Origin: Halobaculum sp. XH14
GTDB taxonomy: Archaea; Halobacteriota; Halobacteria; Halobacteriales; Haloferacaceae
Length of the DNA: 64,000 nt
Assembly (NCBI RefSeq): GCF_032116555.1
Contig: NZ_CP134950.1
Span: 62,001 to 126,000 of the forward strand
Reading direction: 5' to 3'
Part shown: piece after piece, positions 17,815 to 26,470 of the stretch
Numbering within the stretch: the first letter of the stretch is position 1
How the letters are laid out: every line of letters begins with the position of its first letter
Translations under genes and position numbers: made by a program
The notes under the pieces: model-generated
Seen by the model: only the letters and a program-made list of their open reading frames with translations
What the model was told of the DNA's origin: nothing
The model's database searches: none

Positions 17815-17997
17815 TTCTGCCCTAACTATCCCTTTAATATTAATTCTTGCGGTAGAAGGGTCTAAAGTCCGTTCTAAGGTGTTCTCAATTTTTTAACTAC
17901 TCAAAACACCTTATAACGTGCTGAAGTCGTAGATAATTCGGAAATAGGGTTCAGGATATACCATATTTTTATGGGATACGGGGTGTTCTAGCCGTAT
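17815..17997. promoter_or_regulatory. AT-rich divergent promoter region
   Basis: This AT-rich stretch separates divergent genes. CATATTTTTATGG (about 17960-17972) lies about 30 bp before the ATG at 17998 and is a good haloarchaeal TATA box for a leaderless transcript. CTTTAATATTAAT (about 17830-17842) sits similarly before the minus-strand gene. Confidence 0.55.
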
Positions 17998-18627
17998 ATG
18001 CCGGTAGAACTTAGCTGGGAAGGGCTCCACGACCGGATCGCACGCCACGGCCTGTATTGGATGAACAGCGGCCATCCATCCCTGGACCGGGACGCCGTCC
18101 GGGAAGCCTGGGCCGACACGAGCACCATCACCATCTCCGACTGGGGAATCAAGGAGAACACTGGCCGCACACTCACTGAACCAGAGTTCCGCAACGACGA
18201 CGGAACCCTCAACCGCGACGCCGTCCGCAACATCCTGATCGAGAGCAGCTTCACCGACGACGAGGGGAACCCAGAGACGCGTCGCGCCGGACAGGTGGCC
18301 GGCGTCCTACTCCGGTTCTGTAACGACATGACGGAAGGAACGCCGGTCCTCGTCAACCTTCCCGAAGATACGTTCGGTGCCTGCGTTGTCACTGGCGACT
18401 GGGAGCTCGACGAAGACCACCCCGTGAGGGAAGAAGATGAACACCACATCTACGCCCGCCGCGTCAGCTGGCTACGCCACGACCGCAGCATCGCTCAGTT
18501 CGACCGAGACATCCTGCCGGAAAGCCTTCACAACATCCCCGACCTGACGAACGCCCAGATACGGGGGGACCGCCTCGACGACCTCGTCGACATCGCGCAG
18601 GTCACGGACTTCCTTGCGGCGGACTGA
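17998..18627 (+). CDS. PUA/EVE-like protein, possible modified-DNA sensor
   Basis: The protein has 209 residues. The central part (AGQVAGVLLRFCNDMTEGTPVLVNLPEDTFGACVVTGDWELDE, about 98-140) followed by HHIYARRVSWLRHD has the layout of PUA/EVE-like or MrcB-N-like domains, in which a short path of strands ends in an aromatic YxRxVxW. Such domains read modified bases or nucleotides and are often attached to type IV restriction enzymes. Here it stands alone, near an Mrr-like gene. The domain call is by eye and moderately weak. Confidence 0.45.
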   Translation: MPVELSWEGLHDRIARHGLYWMNSGHPSLDRDAVREAWADTSTITISDWGIKENTGRTLTEPEFRNDDGTLNRDAVRNILIESSFTDDEGNPETRRAGQVAGVLLRFCNDMTEGTPVLVNLPEDTFGACVVTGDWELDEDHPVREEDEHHIYARRVSWLRHDRSIAQFDRDILPESLHNIPDLTNAQIRGDRLDDLVDIAQVTDFLAAD

Positions 18628-18663
18628 GCAGCGTCGACTTCGCCCTCGATTGGATGGCGTGAT

Positions 18664-19104
18664 TTACCCAAGCACGCCGCGACCGTCATGCCTGTAGGCC
18701 GCCATCTCCTCGAAGTTGCCCTCGTTGACGTTGAATTTGTTCGGTGACCCGGCAGTCGCGTACTGGTCTAGGGCGTCGTCCGGCAGCGCGTACCAGGTAA
18801 TCCGGGTGGCCGCTGCGGCGAGGTCGTCCTCGTGGGTCTCGACAAAGGTCTCGAAGGCGTCCTTCGTCTCGAGGACGAACAGGTGAATGAGTTGTCGGTC
18901 ATCCGCCGAGACGAGGTCATTTCGTGTCTGCTTCAACACGCCCGCAAAACCCTCGCCGGCGTGGTGGTACCAAACCCGGCAATCGTCACCGACAGCGTAG
19001 GTGTTCGCACGCGAACGGACATCGTCGTAATCGACAGGTTGGTCGGTGATGGCATCGACGAACTGTTCGTGCCGATCCGGTCCTACAATCTGGTCCAATC
19101 CCAT
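18664..19104 (-). CDS. Hypothetical protein in defence-like cluster
   Basis: The 146-residue acidic protein contains CRVWYHHAGEGFAGVLKQTRNDLVS and LIHLFVLETKDAFETFVETHE, a mixed alpha/beta pattern. I recognise no family. It is convergent with the PUA/EVE-like gene and lies downstream of a region with four GCTAGT repeats that probably holds its promoter. Confidence 0.5.
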   Translation of the reverse strand: MGLDQIVGPDRHEQFVDAITDQPVDYDDVRSRANTYAVGDDCRVWYHHAGEGFAGVLKQTRNDLVSADDRQLIHLFVLETKDAFETFVETHEDDLAAAATRITWYALPDDALDQYATAGSPNKFNVNEGNFEEMAAYRHDGRGVLG

Positions 19105-19173
19105 CGTTTCGGTTAGGGATGCATTCTTCGGGATTGTAAGTGCGAGCCTCGCTGCAACAGATGTTTTCTTCCG

Positions 19174-19259
19174 GCTAGTACGGTATGATGATCATTCCAT
19201 CCTCCGGCTAGTACTGGCTTCTCCGATGACGCTAGTAGAGACAGTATCATTGGCTAGTG
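19174..19259. repeat. Four GCTAGT repeats in a promoter region
   Basis: GCTAGT occurs at 19174, 19207, 19231 and 19253; the first two are parts of an identical CCGGCTAGTAC. They lie upstream of the minus-strand gene starting at 19104. They could be operator half-sites; chance is not excluded. Confidence 0.35.
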
Positions 19260-19320
19260 CAAAATGTTCGTTCTGTTTGATACGCGCTGAACTAGCTGTG
19301 GAATAGGCGTACGAGCCGGT

Positions 19321-20475
19321 TTAGACGCCGCGCGGCGGAGTCCACCCATCATCATTGTAGAACGGGGACCCGTTGTTCCACCGGGCTTTCGTCCAAATCC
19401 GGTTCACCGGCTCCCGAAGCAGTTCTGGCGCAGAATTGTCGAAGCTGGATACCTCGACGGCTGGCGGCGCGTAGCTGTCCGTTCCGAATCCACCGCCGCC
19501 CATCGGGCTGTTCCCTTTGGAACTCTGCAGCTGGACATCCTTCACGTCCTGGACCGTCACGTAGAGATAGACCGGTGGGCTGACCTCCAGCGTCTTTAGA
19601 CAGCGGAGCGCACCTTTGAGGGTACGGGCGAGATCAACCTCCATGTGCTCGCCGGAGAGCACGACCTCGCCGGTCCGTGAATCCTGCATAAAGGGGGAGG
19701 TCCCTGCTGCTTCGAACCGGCCATGCTCGTCGAGCCGCGTGTAGCCCGGCTGCTCTTGGGAGGTGTCCCCCATGTATGAGAGCCTGTCACTTACAGAGTA
19801 GACGGCATCACCAATCTGAACCTGATCTACCCCTTTGTCCTTACCGTATATTGGTGGCAGCGGCAACTCTGAAGGGGTGTCAACGTAGCGGACTGTATCG
19901 TGGCCGTTCGGGAGCAAGTGCAGGGTGAGAACCGGTCCATCGGCGAGCGGGATGTCGAGCTGGTCGCGAGTGGCGATATTCTGGATGCAGTCCTCGTGAT
20001 AGTCGTCGATCTGCTGCTTCCCGTCGAGATAAGAGGCCCGTGGATCAACACCGAGATGGGAGGCTGCGAGTTCTGGTTCACTGCCCATGAGGAAGTTTCG
20101 GACGGTTTCGCGGTGCCAGATCTTGAGTTCCCAACCATATTCCTCGCGGTGGTCGTCAACTAAGTCATCAACAACCGCTCCACCGATTTTTTGATTGGTC
20201 ATAAAGACGAAGACATCGTAGTCCCGGTCGTGGGCTGCAGCCTTGTCTGCGTCTTTTTTTAGCTTGGACTTAGTGCGCGACTTCTTCCGCGTGGTGTAAT
20301 GAGCAATCCCGTCACGCCCACCGCGCGAAATTAAGGCATCTTTGCCGCCGTCTCCTCCGCTCCCCGTCGCTGTGGGCTTCACATCGTGGCCATCGGCTCG
20401 AAGAATGTCAGAGCAGAGTTGCTCCCAGTCATCAGCGTCAATATCGCGAATAGCATTTTCAACCTGCTCTTTCAT
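19321..20475 (-). CDS. Mrr-like restriction-endonuclease-fold protein
   Basis: The protein has 384 residues. Residues 12-75 follow the Mrr pattern: DDWEQLCSDILRADGHDVKPTATGSGGDGGKDA, then HYTTRKK. The Asp in GGKDA is in place, but the usual (E/Q)xK pair is replaced by TxK, so catalysis is uncertain. A later FVFMTNQKIGG segment fits the end of the fold. The C-terminal 250 residues are unassigned and include a Gly-rich patch (MGGGGFG). The fold occurs in type IV restriction and other defence proteins. The gene is divergent from the kinase-like gene at 20663. Confidence 0.55.
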   Translation of the reverse strand: MKEQVENAIRDIDADDWEQLCSDILRADGHDVKPTATGSGGDGGKDALISRGGRDGIAHYTTRKKSRTKSKLKKDADKAAAHDRDYDVFVFMTNQKIGGAVVDDLVDDHREEYGWELKIWHRETVRNFLMGSEPELAASHLGVDPRASYLDGKQQIDDYHEDCIQNIATRDQLDIPLADGPVLTLHLLPNGHDTVRYVDTPSELPLPPIYGKDKGVDQVQIGDAVYSVSDRLSYMGDTSQEQPGYTRLDEHGRFEAAGTSPFMQDSRTGEVVLSGEHMEVDLARTLKGALRCLKTLEVSPPVYLYVTVQDVKDVQLQSSKGNSPMGGGGFGTDSYAPPAVEVSSFDNSAPELLREPVNRIWTKARWNNGSPFYNDDGWTPPRGV

Positions 20476-20662
20476 CGAACGGTGATATTGGAGTGACTAC
20501 TAAAGGCCTGTCGGGGTGCTAAGCTTCTATTCTGTACCAATCGTTTGTTGCCAGAATAGGTCCACTCCACCCCAGATGACCGTAGCTTGCCACGTATTTT
20601 GGATGGTGGTGGGAATCCCGGGTAGATGGAAATTTCTGGGTTCTGGAATACGTACCGTAGAT

Positions 20663-21098
20663 ATGTCCGACCGGGCGTTACTGCTGGTGAAGCCGGACGC
20701 CGTGGAGCGCGATCTTACCGGGGAGGTTCTGCACAGAGTGGAAGAGGCCGGCCTCTCCATCGAGCAGCTGCGGACGACGACCCCGAGCCGAGCACTGGTC
20801 GAGAAGCACTACGAGGAGCATCAGGAGGAGGATTTCTACCAGTCGCTCGTGGGATACATCGCGGAAAGCCGGGTACACGCCGCCATCGTGTCCGGCGAGA
20901 ACTCCGCGTCACGGCTACGTAGTGTGGCTGGGGAGACAGAGCCAGCCCGCGGACGAGGGCACGATCCGCGGCGACCTGGGTGACGATTCCTACGAAGCCA
21001 CCGACCAGGAAGACCGAGCGTTACGCAACCTGGTACATGCGTCGGAGCCAGGCGACGCCGAGGAAGAACTCCAGCTGTGGTTCCCGGAACAGGTCTAA
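20663..21098 (+). pseudogene. ndk: Nucleoside diphosphate kinase with a frameshift
   Basis: From the ATG at 20663 the frame reads MSDRALLLVKPDAVERDLTGEV and continues like NDK to GETEPA near 20949. It then leaves the family. Removing one C in the run at about 20949-20951 restores DEGTIRGDLGDDSYEATDQ, the His-containing LVHASEP active-site region and a natural stop at 21096-21098. The C-terminal half is therefore present in the +1 frame. NDK makes NTPs from NDPs. The cause may be a true mutation, a sequencing error or, less likely, recoding. Host cells normally carry a chromosomal copy elsewhere. Confidence 0.7.
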
Positions 21099-22897
21099 AG
21101 CGGCCAGCCAACGGTCGAAGCTTCAATCAGGAGCCGGATAACGAGAACACCGCCCCCGGCGACTACACACCCAACCATGTACCGGTGGTCGAAATAGTCT
21201 TTTCTGGAGTGATACCGCTGGATGCCGATTAATCCGATTAGAGACGCTACGCCTACTGCAGCCTGCATACTGACAACCGCGTAGCCAACGAGGGACCAGA
21301 TGGCTAAACCGGCCCACGTAACCATCAGTAATCGGAATATCAAATCCAACCTGTCCTGCGCCCATCGCTCTTTCTTCTTGGCCATGCAGATGTAGGAATT
21401 CTTCCGTCCTTCTAACTCCTCGAAATCGAATATTTGCTCGCTAAACCGGCGGATTTCGGCTTCGTACATCTCATAGTCCTTTTCGACTTCCTGCCGCAGT
21501 TCGGACAGATCCTTGATGCGGTCCTGAATTAACGGGAAATAGAATCCGATCAGTACGGCGACGATGAACAGGCTGAACGGTGGGACGTAGGTCACGTTGT
21601 TCCAGCGGAGTACGAGAAAGAGATTCGCGATGATCGTCCCGATGAGGGTGAACAACAACGTTTGGATCTGTCGAGAGAGCTGTGTGGCTGCATCGGAGAC
21701 GCGGCTGGTCAGCCCGGTCATGAAGGAATGAATCTGCTGGACTGCGTCGCTCAAATCGTCGAAGTTCTCCTCGATCGCATCGACCTGGAGGTCCTCGTAA
21801 TAGTCTCGCACCGCCTCAACGTGGTCCGGCAAGTCAAGCAGATCGTCGCAGGTGTTGGCTATCGCGAGCCGCCAGAAGTCCCGGAACGCTGCTTTATCCT
21901 CGTGTTCTGCGTATATATCATATGCAGAAACGAGCCTATCGATCTCGGCTGATTCGTACTCACGACTTACTTCGTGCGGGTTCACCTGTTTCGCAAAGGT
22001 TGTCGGCTCGGAGGTGATGGTGAATTCTATCAGCCCGTTCAAGGATTCGACGGCCGAGGAAAACACTCCGAAGATACTGTATACCAGTACAGGGCGGAAC
22101 CCGGGGATTACGCCCCGGATCGGGATGACCGCGGCAGGAGGAACGGGGGACAGGTCGTCGTGCCAAACGGTTCCCGCCCGAGCACGCTGCATAGCTTCCT
22201 GATACCGGTCACGGCTATCAGCAAGTTCCTCGCCCTCCAGTTCGTCTATCTCCGCTAACGTGGTGACCACAGATGCGTCAAGAACGGTGGGTCCACTGCT
22301 TTCAAAGACGAATACTGGCAGTTTTTCGAACGCGAAGAATGCATCTACCACCTCGTTGATCGGCTGGTTCTCTACCCATCGACCCAGTGCTGACGGGTCT
22401 GGCCAGAGAAACACGTCGATCTCGTCCTGGAGGACGTTCGGAAAGGTCGAAACCAGCTCTGCTTCGATGGCTGGTTTATCGACGATGCCGGTGAGCGTGA
22501 CGCTGTGGCCATCATCGGTGTGCAGGTCATTGACCAGTGTATGGACGAATCCTGCTGCTTGCTCGATATCGGAGTCGCGGTATCTGTTGAATCCCTCTTC
22601 CGCTCGGTCATGGTCGGTGGATAGATCCAAGTCTGCGAGTTCTTCGAACCCATCACTGTGGGTTACGACGCCGGTCCCGCTTTTCCCGAAGAGCCGGATC
22701 GTTGGGCTGTCACATCGAAGTTCGAAGTCCCGGAACCAATCGGGGTGGCTGTGGACGGCTTCGATCACCCCGAAGAGACCATCCCTGGTTAGGTCCGCTG
22801 CCGTGGCAGTAAACCAGATGTCGCCGAGAGAAGTTTCTACCTCACCCTCGGACTCCAGAGAGCGGACCTGCCGCAGAACTCCAGCGACTTCAGACAT
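21095..22897 (-). CDS. Large membrane protein, second gene of an uncharacterised two-gene cassette
   Basis: The protein has 600 residues. The N-terminal 400 residues are soluble and alpha/beta (e.g. SVTLTGIVDKPAIEAELVSTF; LPVFVFESSGPTVLDASVVTTLAEIDEL). A helical pair of membrane segments lies at about 415-432 and 440-460. A charged coiled-coil segment (about 465-515) follows, then three further hydrophobic segments to the end. It starts 6 bp after the upstream gene at 22904, so they form an operon. A soluble sensor-like part plus membrane helices joined to a second protein resembles many anti-phage systems. The family is not recognised. Confidence 0.6.
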   Translation of the reverse strand: MSEVAGVLRQVRSLESEGEVETSLGDIWFTATAADLTRDGLFGVIEAVHSHPDWFRDFELRCDSPTIRLFGKSGTGVVTHSDGFEELADLDLSTDHDRAEEGFNRYRDSDIEQAAGFVHTLVNDLHTDDGHSVTLTGIVDKPAIEAELVSTFPNVLQDEIDVFLWPDPSALGRWVENQPINEVVDAFFAFEKLPVFVFESSGPTVLDASVVTTLAEIDELEGEELADSRDRYQEAMQRARAGTVWHDDLSPVPPAAVIPIRGVIPGFRPVLVYSIFGVFSSAVESLNGLIEFTITSEPTTFAKQVNPHEVSREYESAEIDRLVSAYDIYAEHEDKAAFRDFWRLAIANTCDDLLDLPDHVEAVRDYYEDLQVDAIEENFDDLSDAVQQIHSFMTGLTSRVSDAATQLSRQIQTLLFTLIGTIIANLFLVLRWNNVTYVPPFSLFIVAVLIGFYFPLIQDRIKDLSELRQEVEKDYEMYEAEIRRFSEQIFDFEELEGRKNSYICMAKKKERWAQDRLDLIFRLLMVTWAGLAIWSLVGYAVVSMQAAVGVASLIGLIGIQRYHSRKDYFDHRYMVGCVVAGGGVLVIRLLIEASTVGWPL

Positions 22898-22903
22898 ACC
22901 CGG

Positions 22904-23869
22904 TCAGAAGAGGTCGCTGGGACGAGGCAGGTCGTCGATTTCATCGAACAGGCTCCGCTTGTTTCTCCCGGACCCGACGGTCATCTGTGGCTCTGTCCCT
23001 GATAGAACGACGTAGTACGTATTACCTTCCTTCGCCAGCTGAACGTTATCCTGCTGCTGGAATTCGCTCAGCGGTAGCTGGAATGACGTGTTCGCGATCT
23101 CAACAGAGACTGTCGCCTCCTGCCCGATGTCATCATCGAACTCCTCTGACGCATAGTCAACAAAGTCATCTAATGAGTCGAACGCGCCATCCTCTCCATC
23201 CAACCGCTGTCCGATGGAGTCTTCAACGAACTCGTCGGGATGCTTCTGCTCCTCGAGTCGAAGGAATCTCCACCAGTATTTCGCGTAGTGTTGGCTCCCA
23301 TACCGTTGATAGACGTGGGCCCGTGTTATGTCCGATTCATCCTCAAACTCGTCATAGAAGGGATAGATGATGCTCTTGTCCGTCTCTTCCCGGATGATAC
23401 GTTCATGCTCGACGAACACTTCCTCGGTGTCGATCTCATGAGCGTCGGGTAGGAACGGTGTCTTGATTACTGCGACGAACTCCCGATCATATTCCTCGAA
23501 CGGAGCAACAATAATCAGGTCCGAGCGAGATTGAATCTCCGTAATATACCAGTCTGCGATGCGTTCGCTGCAGGTTTCGATATCTCCATCGTTCCTGACC
23601 GCTTCAAGCACGTCGATAACTGACTCACCGTCTTCGGTCCTTTCAACTTCAGCCTCGGCGCTAAACCGGTGGTTACGGGCGCTCTTCGTCTCCCCATATT
23701 TCTTGTCAAGTGCTGTACCAATCAGTTCTTCGCAGATGCGGGAGGCCTCAGCGCCTGCGTCATCGGTAAGATCCTCGCTGTCGAGGACGCCTACCGTCGA
23801 AGGATCGGGGTTATCGTCATCCTCCGTTTTGACGCAGCTATAAACGCCGATACCCGTTACCTCAACCAT
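22904..23869 (-). CDS. NdpA/KwaB-like protein, first gene of the two-gene cassette
   Basis: The 321-residue acidic protein has the segment WYITEIQSRSDLIIVAPFE followed by EFVAVIKTPFL, which resembles the central region of NdpA-type nucleoid-associated proteins and DUF4868/KwaB of the Kiwa system. The resemblance is by eye and weak. The rest, including a YWWRFLRLEEQ helix, is not assigned. A TATA-like TATAATACATA lies about 26 bp upstream of its ATG, predicting a leaderless transcript. It would act in the cytoplasm with the membrane protein encoded next to it. Confidence 0.5.
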   Translation of the reverse strand: MVEVTGIGVYSCVKTEDDDNPDPSTVGVLDSEDLTDDAGAEASRICEELIGTALDKKYGETKSARNHRFSAEAEVERTEDGESVIDVLEAVRNDGDIETCSERIADWYITEIQSRSDLIIVAPFEEYDREFVAVIKTPFLPDAHEIDTEEVFVEHERIIREETDKSIIYPFYDEFEDESDITRAHVYQRYGSQHYAKYWWRFLRLEEQKHPDEFVEDSIGQRLDGEDGAFDSLDDFVDYASEEFDDDIGQEATVSVEIANTSFQLPLSEFQQQDNVQLAKEGNTYYVVLSGTEPQMTVGSGRNKRSLFDEIDDLPRPSDLF

Positions 23870-23885
23870 AGCGCAATTTCTTAGG

Positions 23886-23900
23886 AATATGTATTATACC
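23886..23900 (-). promoter_or_regulatory. TATA-box region for the two-gene cassette
   Basis: On the minus strand GGTATAATACATATT lies about 20-30 bp before the start codon at 23869, the spacing expected for a leaderless archaeal transcript. Confidence 0.5.
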
Positions 23901-23985
23901 TTGTGCGAACGTTCGGGGCACAGCATCGTATATCAATCTTCCCCGCCCCCAGTCAGGCACTTCAGTCCTGCGTAGAGTCTATTAT

Positions 23986-24004
23986 CCCCTCAATGGGTGA
24001 GGGG
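23986..24004 (+). promoter_or_regulatory. Leader hairpin element H2, before tfb
   Basis: CCCCTC (23986-23991) pairs with GAGGGG (23999-24004) around loop AATGGGT. It lies 40 bp before the TFB start codon. The loop matches the dispersed hairpin family although the stem sequence differs. Confidence 0.55.
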
Positions 24005-24044
24005 CTCGCCGTATCGGCGGTTTTCCCAAACAGCGGTGAGAACA

Positions 24045-24965
24045 ATGGCAACCAGAGACATCTACGAGACTGGATTCGACGAAGACGCCCAGACAGACTC
24101 GAATACCAACCAATGTCCCGAGTGCGATGGATACGTCATCACGAACGTCAAGGAAACGGTCTGCGAGGACTGTGGCCTCGTCATCGAAGAGCAACGTCTC
24201 GATCACGGGCCGGAGTGGCGAGCGTACGATGAGGACGAGCGGGAACGGACGGGTGCTCCGCTGACGGCAGCGCGGCACGACCGAGGCCTCTCGACCGAGA
24301 TCGGCCACGGAACCGATGCACACGGGAATGAACTCTCTGGGCAGAAACGCCGGCGGCTGGCCCGGATGCGACGTGAACAGACCCGTGGTCGCTGGCAGTC
24401 CAAAGCGGAACGGAATCTGGCACACGGGTTGGGCGAGGTGCGCCGGCTAGCGAGTGCGCTCGAGCTCTCCGAGTCGCTTCGCGACCAGGCGTGCCAGCTC
24501 TTCCGGAGCGCCCAGAACGAGGATCTGCTTCGTGGCAGATCCATCGAAGCCATCGGCGCAGCGAGCATCTATGGTGCCTGCCGGTGTAACCAACACCCGC
24601 TCCTCCTCGAGGATGTCGTCGACGCCGCCCGAGTCGAGTCCACTCGTGTCACCAACGCCTACCGAATACTGAATCGCGAATTGGAGCTGCCGACACCACC
24701 AATGCGCCCGACGTCGTTCATTCCGCGCCTGATCTCGGAGCTGGAGTTGGACCACGACATTCGCCGACGCGCGAACGAACTCGCAGAACGCGCCGAGGGG
24801 ACAGCTCTCATGAACGGCTGTCAGCCATCAGGCATCGCGGCCGCCTGCGTCTATCTGGCCGCCCAGCAGCAGGGCGCGTGGATCACCCAATCCACCGTTG
24901 CGTCGGCAGCGGAGGTGTCAGTCGTGACGCTTCGTAGCCGGCGGGACGAACTCCAAGCGATCTGA
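24045..24965 (+). CDS. tfb: Transcription initiation factor IIB (TFB)
   Basis: The start is the ATG at 24045 (MATRDIYETG); the upstream extension would run through leader hairpin H2. The 306-residue protein has an N-terminal zinc ribbon (CPEC about residue 24, CEDCG about 43). A B-finger/linker region (GPEWRAYDEDERERTGAP) and two cyclin repeats (about 110-200 and 205-300) follow. TFB recruits RNA polymerase to TBP-bound promoters. Haloarchaea carry several TFBs that direct different gene sets, so a plasmid-borne copy may favour the element's own promoters. Confidence 0.95.
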   Translation: MATRDIYETGFDEDAQTDSNTNQCPECDGYVITNVKETVCEDCGLVIEEQRLDHGPEWRAYDEDERERTGAPLTAARHDRGLSTEIGHGTDAHGNELSGQKRRRLARMRREQTRGRWQSKAERNLAHGLGEVRRLASALELSESLRDQACQLFRSAQNEDLLRGRSIEAIGAASIYGACRCNQHPLLLEDVVDAARVESTRVTNAYRILNRELELPTPPMRPTSFIPRLISELELDHDIRRRANELAERAEGTALMNGCQPSGIAAACVYLAAQQQGAWITQSTVASAAEVSVVTLRSRRDELQAI

Positions 24966-25018
24966 GGCGCATCCGGTAGAGGAGTACCTACATACAGCCG
25001 GAGAGTCTACTACGGCGT

Positions 25019-25123
25019 ATGGACCTCGAAGAGACCCTCGAGTATCTGTCTGCAGAGCTCGATATCGAGCGTAGTGAACACGTTCGCGAGGTCGGTCAAG
25101 CAGTCGCCGAGCTCCGAGACTGA
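25019..25123 (+). CDS. Small 34-residue protein
   Basis: The frame MDLEETLEYLSAELDIERSE ends RD-stop after 34 residues. It is acidic with a regular amphipathic helical pattern, as real haloarchaeal small proteins are. It follows tfb by 53 bp and precedes the zinc-ribbon gene. It could be a TFB-linked small protein; function unknown. Confidence 0.4.
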   Translation: MDLEETLEYLSAELDIERSEHVREVGQAVAELRD

Positions 25124-25228
25124 CTTCGTCTCAGGCAACCAAGTTTATCTCGTCGTCACCGAATCCGTCCCCGCAGTTCCTCACCCTTGAGTTTACATAC
25201 AAAACCGAAGGAAACGCGGAGCGAGTCG

Positions 25229-26098
25229 ATGACTGACCGCAACTCGGACCGAGACGCGTTCCAACCAGTCGGGGAAGGGGCTCTGGTGCCGGATCCAGCG
25301 CTGGATCAGCCAGCGGACGGCCAGCCAACCCGTCAGCGCGAAGCCTCACATTCGGGTGGGTATCCGGACGGAACAACCGACACAGACCGAGCCTGTGTCT
25401 CCTGTGGCGCATCGATCCCGACGTCGCAGCGAAAATGCCGGTTCTGTCTCGAACACGAACTCGAGACCGCGTCAGCGTCGGAAGCTGCGAGTTCCGAGCA
25501 GACACTCCGTGGTGTGATCCAGTTCCTCGTCGAATCAGGGACGTTCTACGGCGCCGTGGCAAAGGGAGCAGCCGCAGCGACACTTCTCACGTCAGGTCCC
25601 GACGAACCCATCGACGACTGTACGCTCATCTACGATCTCGACGACGAGCCCGCACCCCAGCTAACCGAACGCTGGCCTACGCTCCCCGCTGCTACCGAAG
25701 TGTCCTCAGCGGCTGGCGACGCGTTGCTAACAACGGCCTGTGAGCGGACACCGTGGGATGAGTGGAGCGATCGTCCTCAGACGGAGATCCCACGCGTCTA
25801 TGACGAGCGTGGCCAGGGAATCCGTGATAAGTCGTCGCTCGGGCACATTCTCAACGGCGGCGACCAGTTGTGGATCGTTCCAGCAATCGCTGTTGAAACA
25901 GTACCCCAGAAAACTAAATCCACCAGTACCGGAACCGAAATTCCGACCGTGACAGCCCTGGAGTGCCAGCACTGTACGAGTGAAACAGAACATCGGTTCA
26001 GTACACGCGAGTCGCTCCCTGACGAGACCTGGACCGGCCAGCCAATCTGGGAGTGCCAAGTGTGCGGCACAGGTCGCTACGGACCTGCTCCCGATTAG
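25229..26098 (+). CDS. Two-zinc-ribbon protein
   Basis: The start is the ATG at 25229 (MTDRNSDRDAF); an in-frame TTG/GTG region upstream is less acidic. The 289-residue protein has an N-terminal ribbon (CVSCG...CRFC, about residues 55-72), a disordered stretch, a middle alpha/beta domain ending LGHILNGGDQLWIVPA, and a C-terminal ribbon (CQHC about 246, CQVC about 277). The middle domain ends like those of the 31838 gene (DRVLEEVEDSQTLWIVPA), so the two share a small domain. Its function is unknown. Confidence 0.65.
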   Translation: MTDRNSDRDAFQPVGEGALVPDPALDQPADGQPTRQREASHSGGYPDGTTDTDRACVSCGASIPTSQRKCRFCLEHELETASASEAASSEQTLRGVIQFLVESGTFYGAVAKGAAAATLLTSGPDEPIDDCTLIYDLDDEPAPQLTERWPTLPAATEVSSAAGDALLTTACERTPWDEWSDRPQTEIPRVYDERGQGIRDKSSLGHILNGGDQLWIVPAIAVETVPQKTKSTSTGTEIPTVTALECQHCTSETEHRFSTRESLPDETWTGQPIWECQVCGTGRYGPAPD

Positions 26099-26117
26099 TG
26101 CGGGAAGACGCTCGCCG

Positions 26118-26160
26118 GTTAACCAACAAATCCCTGTGGAGATGGCTTCCGTTGGTTAAC
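26118..26160. repeat. Inverted repeat IR1 (GTTAACCAAC-N23-GTTGGTTAAC)
   Basis: Arms at 26118-26127 and 26151-26160 are perfectly complementary. It lies 75 bp before the start at 26235. It is one of six such elements whose spacers differ. Confidence 0.85.
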
Positions 26161-26234
26161 ACGGTGAGTACCCTCAAGTCCGACCACAGTCACGTGGAGT
26201 GTCTATCCGCGCCGGCGAGTGGTGAGGCGCTTCG

Positions 26235-26423
26235 ATGAATCAGCAAGTCGAACAGGGCTACCGGATGCATCGTGTACTCAGCAATCTCAGCCGGCTCGAC
26301 GTCGACCGGTTGGACGATACGGATCGAGAGCGAGTCGAGACCGCGAGAGACCTCCTGGAAGAAGTGAGTCTCCTCACGCGACCAGAGGACGGAAGCGGGC
26401 CAGACGCCCCAACAGACTCCTAA
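26235..26423 (+). CDS. Small acidic helical protein
   Basis: The 62-residue product (MNQQVEQGYRMHRVLSNLSR start) is predicted as two or three helices and is strongly acidic. The inverted repeat IR1 lies 75 bp upstream, so it is a candidate target of the same control as the other IR-preceded genes. The family is not recognised. Confidence 0.5.
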   Translation: MNQQVEQGYRMHRVLSNLSRLDVDRLDDTDRERVETARDLLEEVSLLTRPEDGSGPDAPTDS

Positions 26424-26470
26424 CCCGGCGTCGCCGTCCACGCTAGGGGCACCTCCAGAGTCGGTTTATT

